From NCBI GenBank assembly GCA_003427395.1, contig BFEA01000073.1:3575608-3623091 (forward strand): 47,484 nt of DNA. The letters run 5' to 3'. Position 1 is the stretch's first letter, and every line of letters begins with the position of its first letter. Origin of the DNA: Chara braunii. Lineage: Eukaryota; Streptophyta; Charophyceae; Charales; Characeae. Shown piece by piece: positions 41,247-47,484 of this stretch. Under the pieces are notes generated by a model. That model did no database searches and was not told the DNA's origin. It worked only from the letters and a program-made list of their open reading frames with translations. The position numbers and the translations under genes were made by a program.

Positions 41247-41608
41247 CCCCCTATGCTACAGTGAACCAGAAACGATCTCGACTGGTCCACCTTTGCGATT
41301 GCAGCTGATTAGCTTTCGTACGGTGGACTGGTAACTCGGCGAGGATACGCCCACCGAAGGGAGGTGACAACTCCTGTAAGGTGGAGGTAAGTCGTGCCTC
41401 GTGTATGCCCTATCCTGTCGTAGGGGCTCGCGAGAGGTATGACTCCGAAGCGGCTTGCGAAAGCTCCATATGTATTCACGACGAAGGAACGGACCAACTC
41501 CTGCGTGACGCGGCCGGGAGAGTCCCCCGCTGCCCTGTGCGGTGCCGGACCGATGCGCTCGACAGCGCTGCCTTGTACTGTGCCAGACCGATGCGCTCGA
41601 CGGTGGGG

Positions 41609-42258
41609 TCCGCATGTGCATAGATTATAGCAGATTGAACGAGATAACAATTAAGAATATTGAGCCATTGCCGAGAATAGATGATTTATTGGATCGAGTG
41701 CAGGGTAGCAAGTACTTCACTAAGATTGATTTGAAGTCTGGCTACCATCAAATTGAGGTAGAGCCAGAAGACCAATACAAGACCACCTTTCGAACAAGGT
41801 ATGGGCACTATGAGTTCATTGTGTTGCCCTTTGGTCTTACTAATGCACCTGCAACCTTCCAAAGAACGATGAATGAGTTTTTCCGTGAGTGGCTTGATAA
41901 ATTGGTTGTTGTTTATCTTGATGATATTTTGATTTTTAGTAAAAACTTGAAAGAACATTGTGAGCACCTTCGACTCGTGTTAAATAAATTGCGTGAGACA
42001 AAATTGAAATTGAATCCCAAGAAGTGTGAGTGGGCTAAGCGTTAGATTTTATATCTGGGGCATATGCTTGATGGTGATGGAATCAAACCGGAAGATGCAA
42101 AGATTGCAGCAATTCGCGATTGGCCTAAACCCCGCACTTTGACTGAGTTGCGGTCGTTCCTTGGGTTAGCCAACTATTATCGGAAGTTCGTTAGACACTT
42201 CATGATAATTGTTGCTCTCCTTCGCAGATTGCTAAAGAAAGAAACGATCTGGAAGTGA
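41609..42258 (+). pseudogene. Ty3/gypsy reverse transcriptase
   Basis: MCIDYSRLNEITIKN, FTKIDLKSGYHQI (motif A), VLPFGLTNAPATFQ (motif B), VVYLDDILIFS (motif C, YLDD intact) and LNPKKCEWA, then a stop at 42043-42045. The same frame continues LGHMLDGDGIKPEDAK and LRSFLGLANYYRKF, to a stop at 42256. The protein copies element RNA into cDNA. The catalytic core is intact apart from the stop between motif C and the connection. Confidence 0.92.
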
Positions 42259-42299
42259 GACTCTGATTGTACGGATTCGTCCAAGCATATAAAGAAGTC

Positions 42300-42655
42300 C
42301 CTTTTTTGCCCTTTGTCGTCACAACCGACGCCTGTCAGTACGGGATAGGCGTTGTACTCTAATAGGACGATGAGAATGGATACAGGCCTGTTGAATTTAT
42401 GTCCCGACGACTGCCACATGAGAAAGTCGCCGCTTCTACGTATGAGAGAGAGTTGTTTGCTCTTTGCGAAGCTTCAAATCACTGGCGACACTATCTCTTA
42501 GGACGCCACTTCAAAGTGTACATAGATCATGAGACACTTCGATGACTTAAAACGTAGGCCCGGATGACACATAAGTTGACTAGGTGGGCCTCTGAGATTG
42601 ATCAGTATGATTTTGAGCTAAAGTGTAAGTATAACGTTGTTGCTGAAAGCAGTCT
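42300..42655 (+). pseudogene. Ty3/gypsy RNase H
   Basis: VTTDACQYGIGVVL, GYRPVEFMSRRLPHEKVA, STYERELFALCEA, HWRHYLLGRHFKVYIDHETL and LTRWASEIDQYDFELK. The catalytic Asp (TDAC), the Glu of YERE and the DH of IDHE are kept, unlike the minus-strand copy. Several stops break it (two at about 42359, others in LR-stop-LKT-stop). It joins abruptly to the tail block at about 42655-42670. Confidence 0.85.
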
Positions 42656-42664
42656 TCAAACTGG

Positions 42665-42900
42665 ACGTAGAGGCAGACCCTAGTGACAATATAAAGTAAG
42701 ATTTGCATATCAGGACCCAAGTAAAGATCTTTGGTTCACAAGAGAATAATTACTTGAGTCTGCGCCTCATATTGTATCTACTTATGAAAGAGCAAGAAGA
42801 GGAATAAACATAATAGACGATTGAAGGTTTTTCTCAGAGGACTTCGAAACTAGACCGGCGAGAGTAAAAAGGCCTTTACCCAATTCGGACCCTAAATGAC
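42665..42900 (+). pseudogene. Ty3/gypsy chromodomain-like tail, second copy
   Basis: YKVRFAYQDPSKDLWFTREE, LLESAPHIVSTYERARRG, then FFSEDFETRPARVKRP after a stop. Matches 14016-13700 on the minus strand, including the weaker post-stop FSEDLEFRPA.VKR block. Confidence 0.75.
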
Positions 42901-43096
42901 GAATGCAACATTATGGGGTCACTCGGCCAGAGCCTAACTCGTGAAAAGTAGATCAAAAAACATGTTCTCTGGGTCAAAAGTCACATCCTAACTAAGTGAA
43001 GAGTTGTGTTAAAAGGTCACAGTCGTGCCCCAGGACGAACAGTTGCAACATCCTTTTGTGGGGGTCACATCTGTTCATCCAGGGGGTGTGCAAGTC

Positions 43097-43185
43097 ATGT
43101 TTGTTCGTGAAGGAGATGTGTCTGTTCGGGCAGTAAATGTGTTTGTTCGTGCAGTAGATGTGCCTGTTCATAAAGGAGTCAAAAT
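43097..43185. repeat. Degenerate ~21-bp tandem repeat
   Basis: About four units of a TGTTCGTGCAGTAGATGTG-like motif, within the probable LTR upstream of the TATA-like box. Confidence 0.75.
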
Positions 43186-43376
43186 AGATAAGGTCCCAAT
43201 CTAGGTCCAAGTCAAAGAAGGAGTCTAGATGTAGTCCCGAAGTCCGAAATTTAGGCCTAAGGACCGCAGCAGCAGCAGACCCTGAGGGAAAGGTACTGGG
43301 ACACATTCTGCAGTAGTCTGGGACTGGGAAGAGGTCCACGGGAGGCTGATTCAGGCCTCGCGAAGGGACGCCAGCA

Positions 43377-43389
43377 CTATAAAAGACTA
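43377..43389 (+). promoter_or_regulatory. TATA-like box in probable LTR
   Basis: CTATAAAAGACT lies about 370 bp into the probable LTR, a usual place for the pol II TATA box at the U3/R boundary. Confidence 0.4.
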
Positions 43390-43750
43390 GGCCAGCCTCG
43401 CTACACGACTGATTCCCATTGGCATTGATGCGTGGAAGTGTCGTGACACTTGTGCGTTGTAGTGCAGGGGAGGAGCGCTGGCTTGAGAGCTGCGCCAGAA
43501 GGAAGAAGTATTGGGCGCTGGCTGCAGAAGAGGTCATAGTTGCGCCAGCTTGTGCTAGTAATAGTAGAAGGATTAGTATTAGGATGTCAGTGAGTAGCAT
43601 TCAAAGTAGATTCTTGTAGACAGGGAGTGTGCATGCAAGGTGAAACGAGGGAACTAGGACAAAGATCTTGAGAGAGAAAAGAGAGAGAGAGAAGACAGAT
43701 TGTGAAGTTGGATATGGTGGATACTTACCTGTTGGCGCCATACCTGTGAC

Positions 43751-44153
43751 CCGAGGGGAGACGCTGGCTGGGCCAGGCTCTTTGTTGACGAATGATTGAA
43801 GATGACTTGTGATCTTTTTGCCGCTGGACTCTTGTACTCAAGATACTCTATGTATAATGTGACTTTGATAATATGAGTTGCGCTATCTGATTCTCATTCC
43901 ATCTCATCTTGGCTTTGTGTGAGACTACTTTATCTGTGTGATGACATTTATGCATGCACTGTGAACACTCCAGCAAGCTGTGAAAAGTCAAGTTCCTTGC
44001 ATGGTTCCTTTTTTTTTTCTTTTGGTAACAAAAGACATCTTTTGGAGGTGACAAGAGCATATTGGAGGTGATATGAGCTATTGAAGATGATAAGAGCATG
44101 GTTTCCAACACATCGGCCGACGGTCGGTTTTTTTTTTTTTTTTTTTTTTTAAC
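43751..44153. other. No gene seen
   Basis: Contains T-runs at 44009-44021 and 44128-44150. No coding or repeat family recognised. Confidence 0.5.
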
Positions 44154-44331
44154 CACTAGTACCTCCACTAATGTTGGGAAATTAGGGAAAACAGACAGTT
44201 TTCCCAAACTCCTGAAAATTCGGAGGTCGGGCCCGACGACGACACTAGTACCTCCACCAGTGTTGGGAAATTAGTTAAAACTGTCAGTTTTCCCAAACTC
44301 CTGAAAATTCGGAGGCCGGGCCCGACGACGG
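44154..44331. repeat. Tandem duplication, 89 bp x2
   Basis: CACTAGTACCTCCAC... GGGCCCGACGACG at 44154-44242 repeats at 44243-44331. Each unit contains a TTTTCCC-rich stem (GGGAAAAC-AGACA-GTTTTCCC perfect in the first). Confidence 0.95.
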
Positions 44332-45160
44332 CTGCCATTGATAAATCTGATCGGCGGTGGTCGTTTCGTTTTGGCCATTCGAAAAGGTCAGAGGCCCACC
44401 CGAGGCCCGCTATTTTCCCACGCGGTAAAGGTACTACTGGTTTAAGCCCAGGTGGTTGCAGAGGTGTGATACTAGACGGATGGCAGTCAACCACAGTACT
44501 CGGCCACTCGGTTGTGAGATGAACCCTCCTGAAGACCCCACGCACCCTTCCTCTTATCTTTTTGCCCTGGTGCACCCCCACCCCCCCTGTCCTACCCTAG
44601 AGGTAACCACCCAGGACCATCACCCATTGCCATCTTGGCGAGGTGACCTGACCAGACAACGGTTGCAGGTACCAGGGCTAAGCAGAGATGCCTACCCCCT
44701 GCTCAGCCCCGGCTGAAGCAAATGCCGTGCAAGCCTGATTGCACGGGGACTTCGGGAGCTAGGTTTGACCATGCTACTACAGGTCTTCATGAGGGTGCAC
44801 AATGACTCCCATCTAGCTTAGTTGTGAGGTGATGATACAGAGTTGGGTATCCTCCGTTCCCTCGTATGTCCCTGGAGCCCGTTCCGCCGGTTCCGGCCCT
44901 GCGGTAAAGTGCACTATCTCCTGACCCTCCCGACATCCCTTACTAAGGAACTGCTATGCGAGCCTCAATCCTTTGACCACGTACTATGAGGATGACCAGC
45001 CCTAAGTTATTACAGACACTGTATGTGGGGACTGGGCGATGGTGGGTATCCTGATGTTCTTGGTCTACGGGGTTGTCATGAGACTGCTGGGTGGCTCGCA
45101 TAGTCCGGTTTACTCGAGCCCAGCAGATCACAGCCACAGACTATTTCCCAGTGTCGGTCG
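44332..45160. other. No gene seen
   Basis: GC-moderate sequence with no supported frame or family. Confidence 0.5.
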
Positions 45161-45162
45161 AT

Positions 45163-45232
45163 AGGTTAGGTCACTTGTCACTTGCACAATTCACATAAGG
45201 TTCTGTGTTCGATACCAGACTAACTTACCTGC
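45163..45232 (+). mobile_element. Possible tRNA-derived SINE head
   Basis: TAGGTCACTTGTCACTTGCAC resembles a D-arm/box A, and TGTGTTCGATACC resembles box B, with suitable spacing. Weak matches. Confidence 0.3.
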
Positions 45233-45302
45233 GTCAATCCCAAGGGGGTGTGTGTCCAGCCGTGCGTCATTCTAACGCCCTGCCAGTGTCCATGCGCAAG
45301 GC

Positions 45303-45377
45303 TGCGAAGTTTTGAACCGCAACCTCATACCACAATGCACATTTCCAACCGGTGCTCTAGCCACTGAGCTACATCTT
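45303..45377 (-). mobile_element. tRNA-like pseudogene or SINE head
   Basis: On the minus strand GTAGCTCAGTGGCTAGAGCA is a near-canonical D-arm with box A (plus 45353-45372), and GCGGTTCAAAACTTCGC is a box B-like T-arm (about 45307-45323). Acceptor strands do not pair, so it is not a functional tRNA gene. Confidence 0.5.
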
Positions 45378-45422
45378 GATAACAGTAGCAAGACACTTAG
45401 GGCGTACCCACGTAAGGCCCTC

Positions 45423-45511
45423 AAAACTGCAGAACCACAAAATCAGCGGCCAGATCGAGTCCCTGTGACAGGACTCAATCTGGCCGGTCATTTTTACTAT
45501 TCTGCCATTTA
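45423..45511. mobile_element. Hairpin element (MITE-like), ~90 bp
   Basis: CGGCCAGATCGAGTCC (45447-45462) pairs with GGACTCAATCTGGCCG (45471-45486) with one mismatch around an 8-nt loop. Looser pairing extends outward through AAAAT and GCAGAA blocks. Confidence 0.75.
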
Positions 45512-45595
45512 GAGGGTCTAGCGCGAATGTGGGGCCTCGTTCGACACCACGAAAAAAAAGCTCAATTTCCAGGAAGCATCGTTCCACAGCACCCT

Positions 45596-45702
45596 ACCTT
45601 CTTCCCCCGAATACAACGTACGGTCAGTATAGCTGTATCTCGACTAAAAGATGCCTCAAATTCAGCTATAATGACCGTACGTTGTATTCAGGGAAACAAG
45701 GT
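45596..45702. mobile_element. Hairpin MITE-like element, family M, copy 1
   Basis: Both ends read inward CCTT.TTCCC.CGAATACAACGTACGGTCA with a GTATAGCTG(T/A)A continuation. ~40-bp arms around a short centre. Confidence 0.82.
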
Positions 45703-46106
45703 AATGACGACGATTGTGAAGTCCAAAATGTCCCCACATCGCGTACATGCAGGGTCCGCCCTAACTTCTCTAGTACGCCCTAACTTCCAAAATGGCGAAA
45801 ATCTCAAGGGCGCCTCGGGAGGTCACTATAAAGAAGTTAGGCTGGACCCTAAAAAACACATAAAAAACATGGATTTTTTTTTCTTATTATTTTGATCAGT
45901 AATTTTCCACCAACAACAACTGTTCCTGACACCCTGTGGTCGGCGCCTGGGTCTCTAGGGCGTCCATCTCAAGGGTTTCGTCTAGGGGCTGTGAATCCGA
46001 AAAACGGGTTAGGGGAAATTAATCGCTTTTCCCAAGTTACGGCGCCCTAGAAAAACCGCGAACCTCTAGTCGCTTCATAGGGGCAGGGGACCGGAGGGGA
46101 GGCACA

Positions 46107-46229
46107 GTGACTACGGTCTTCCCCCGAACACAACGCACCCTCATTTTGGCTGTATCTGCCTGGAAATATAGCTTGTATACATTCATTATTAGGGTGCGTT
46201 ATGTCCGGGGGAAGACGGTAGTAGTCACA
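46107..46229. mobile_element. Hairpin MITE-like element, family M, copy 2
   Basis: Ends read inward GTGACTAC, then GTCTTCCCCCG, then (A/G)ACA(C/T)AACGCACCCT. It shares CTTCCCCCGAA.ACAACG.AC with copy 1 but has different inner arms, which still pair with each other. Confidence 0.82.
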
Positions 46230-46497
46230 CAGAAGGTAACAGAGTACAGTCGCAAGAGGAGTGAAATTGGGAGAGTTCCAATTGTAGAAACAGGTATGGC
46301 ATCCTCGACACCTGCATTTTGACAGCTGTCCAGCCCAAGCCCTCCGCCTCGATGGCTCCCAGTGCATCGACTGATTGTTACCGCGGCCTCGTGCGCAGTG
46401 GGAGGGTTTCTCCCATGGCAGGACCAGCCCCACTGCCGCTTCAACATTCAGAACTCAATCGGGCTATCTATTTATCCTTCAGCCTTGCTCGAGTCCC

Positions 46498-46522
46498 CGG
46501 GGCTCGCCACACCACTGTCGAA
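46498..46522. repeat. SINE 3'-end-like motif
   Basis: GGGGCTCGCCACACCACTGTC matches the end of the SINE-like unit at 10945-10968. No clear tRNA head was found upstream. Confidence 0.4.
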
Positions 46523-46599
46523 AATGCATTTTTTCGATAGTTTCTATTTTCTCATCGCCACACAGCCTTTCGGGGAAAGAAAAAAAAAATGAAGACGGG

Positions 46600-46693
46600 A
46601 AAAAACTTCACTAGTCCTTCGGGACATATGTTAAAATTGAAACGATACAGAGAGAGAGAGAAAAAAAAAAAAAAAAAAAAAAACTTCACTAGT
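46600..46693 (+). mobile_element. Short retroposon with A-tail and target-site duplication
   Basis: AACTTCACTAGT occurs at about 46604-46615 and immediately after the poly-A tract at about 46682-46693. The insert is ~45 bp of sequence plus (GA)n and an A-tail. Confidence 0.6.
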
Positions 46694-46734
46694 TGTCAGA
46701 GAAAGCAGTTTTGGAAAGGATTGAAACGTTTTCT

Positions 46735-46786
46735 ATGATGTGAGGGACGCCGGACCCGTTATGATGTGAGGGACGCCAGACCCGTT
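46735..46786. repeat. Tandem duplication, 26 bp x2
   Basis: ATGATGTGAGGGACGCC.GACCCGTT twice, one mismatch. Confidence 0.95.
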
Positions 46787-46867
46787 TTCCGGTCTTTATA
46801 ATTCAAAAGCGGCTGTCGTATGAACCAGGCCGGAGTGCCTGGATCATATGACACTCCGGTCGCCCTT

Positions 46868-46992
46868 TGAAAAAAAAAAAAAAAAAAAAAAAAAACTTCT
46901 GGACACCTCCTTCCGAAATTGGTTCCATACCCAAAAAAAAAAAAAACAAAAAAAAAAAAAAAAGAAAGAAAGAAAGAAAGAAAGAAAGAAGA
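46868..46992. repeat. A-rich and (GAAA)n tracts
   Basis: A-run at 46869-46893, A-rich 46933-46962 and (GAAA)n at 46962-46990. Confidence 0.95.
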
Positions 46993-47257
46993 AAGTGGTT
47001 CCATCCCGCCCCTGCAATTCCAACGTTTCAACAGTCCTCCGCCCGACTACCGCGTGCTCTTCGGAATTTGGTGAATGGGCCTACGGTTGGGACGGCGGAA
47101 CGCTTGTCCCACCCCCAGATGCGTTTGTCTGTTTCCGGCTGCATTCACGAGTTTGTGCATTCCACAGTGCTGTGTTGCTACCGGGGCCGAAAACTGTCGA
47201 AGGGGCGGCTGTTGAAAATCTTCTAAGGGCGTCGTTCGACACTCCTCGGGGCATCCT

Positions 47258-47331
47258 CGGGCTCCGAGGATGAATCCTTGGAAAAGCTTAGGTTTTTTGT
47301 CGTCTTCGTTCCACTCATCCTCGGAGCATCG
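47258..47331. repeat. Inverted repeat around a ~45-bp centre
   Basis: GCTCCGAGGATGA (47260) and TCATCCTCGGAGC (47317) are perfect complements. CCTCGGGCTCCGAGG also folds locally. Confidence 0.75.
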
Positions 47332-47375
47332 GTTTTAGGACTTAACCTCGGAGCAATGTCAGAAAAATAAAAGGG

Positions 47376-47391
47376 AAAAAAAAAAAAAAAG
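47376..47391. repeat. Poly-A run
   Basis: About 15 A following AAAAGGG. No retroposon body recognised. Confidence 0.9.
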
Positions 47392-47484
47392 TTGTGCTTC
47401 AGGCTTTCAGCCAATAGGGTGCCGCCACGATCAGAATTCTCGGTTGTATCGTCTCTCTACGTGCATGCCCTCTCCTCTCCGTGA

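Larger units (their letters stand above)
38390..41525 (+). mobile_element. Large repeat family, copy 3
   Basis: The most complete uninterrupted copy from array to terminal block. At the left edge, 38393-38431 is a piece of the family leader in inverted orientation, joined directly to the array, which suggests a fold-back junction. At the right edge the GC-rich block runs into Ty3/gypsy RT coding at about 41600. It contains a ~220-bp tandem duplication (40806-41246). Confidence 0.8.
41600..42900 (+). mobile_element. Ty3/gypsy retrotransposon fragment with internal deletion
   Basis: RT (41609-42250), RNase H (about 42310-42650), then directly the chromodomain-like tail (about 42670-42800). The zinc-binding and integrase core domains are missing. 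Upstream there is no gag, protease or RT fingers: RT starts beside the repeat family's terminal block. Same family as the minus-strand element at 13650-15807, judged by LTRWA.EIDQYDFELK and YKVRFAYQ.P. Confidence 0.9.
43006..43750 (+). repeat. Probable 3' LTR of the plus-strand Ty3/gypsy element
   Basis: Begins near TGTTAAAAGGTCACAG, shortly after the coding end. Contains a TATA-like CTATAAAAGACT (43377-43389). The region shares layout but little sequence with 13069-13639. No second LTR is present to prove the ends. Confidence 0.35.

Noticed and set aside
42992-43600. 202-codon minus frame with a hydrophobic start
   Set aside because: Lies within the probable LTR. Its repeated NKHIYC phrases come from the 21-bp tandem repeat, and the Leu-rich start comes from AAT/AGT-rich DNA. 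No domain.
43722-43750. TTGGCGCCATACCTGTGACC as a retrotransposon primer-binding site
   Set aside because: Resembles a tRNA-complementary PBS but no LTR end or downstream gag supports it.

Overview
This is eukaryotic nuclear DNA, repeat-dense and almost gene-free. It has intron-scale spacing, poly-A-tailed LINEs with target-site duplications, Ty3/gypsy retrotransposons with a chromodomain, tRNA-headed SINE-like units, short inverted-repeat (MITE-like) elements, dinucleotide microsatellites and two runs of N. The style of the Ty3/gypsy polyprotein and of the Myb/SANT-like protein suggests a plant-lineage (streptophyte) genome. My best guess is a charophyte alga such as Chara, but that rests on recalled resemblance and not on a search. 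Two exact copies of the 38-bp Nextera mate-pair junction adapter (13021-13058 and 32787-32824) show that this is a draft short-read assembly containing artefacts.

Layout. 1-560: a (TC)n tract and a ~95-bp-arm inverted repeat. 566-1235: a broken Myb/SANT-like gene abutting the 3' side of a degenerate, internally deleted LINE on the minus strand (about 1230-6560; ORF1, endonuclease stub, reverse transcriptase, zf-RVT). 6640-7330: a (TTC)n tract and a weak group-II-intron-RT-like fragment. 7330-9256: the 3' part of a second minus-strand LINE. 9257-12950: mostly non-coding, with a gap, a SINE-like unit and two MITE-like elements. 12950-15807: a minus-strand Ty3/gypsy fragment (probable LTR, chromodomain, integrase, RNase H) joined to a 741-bp unit that is tandemly duplicated. 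The first duplicate is split by a 5'-truncated plus-strand LINE (16103-19890) with a poly-A tail and an 18-bp target-site duplication.

21300-41530 is dominated by a previously unannotated-looking repeat family, present in three copies: about 23100-27130 (plus, interrupted by a gap), 30288-34310 (rearranged, with its array half inverted) and 38390-41525 (plus). Its striking part is an array of about nine short hairpin units spaced roughly 60-180 bp apart. In each, the outer stem arms differ from unit to unit yet stay complementary, while the core between them is constant within an array. The core is different in the first copy (CATTGTTTCTAAGACGAATG) and in the other two (ATGTCCCATAAGTTTGGGT), although flanking DNA aligns unit by unit. 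A separate family with the same logic (variable complementary stems around an ATTCTTCATGAAAT-like centre) lies at 21326-21972 and, inverted, at 28400-28605. A third, larger stem-loop type follows the arrays. These covarying-stem, constant-core arrays are the main candidate for something undescribed.

41600-43750: a plus-strand Ty3/gypsy fragment (RT, RNase H, then an internal deletion to the chromodomain tail) with a probable LTR. 43760-47484: non-coding, with tandem duplications, tRNA-like SINE heads, three hairpin elements of which two belong to one family, and poly-A retroposition scars. No intact cellular gene can be supported. The best stand-alone open frame outside transposons is the 102-codon frame at 36508-36816.
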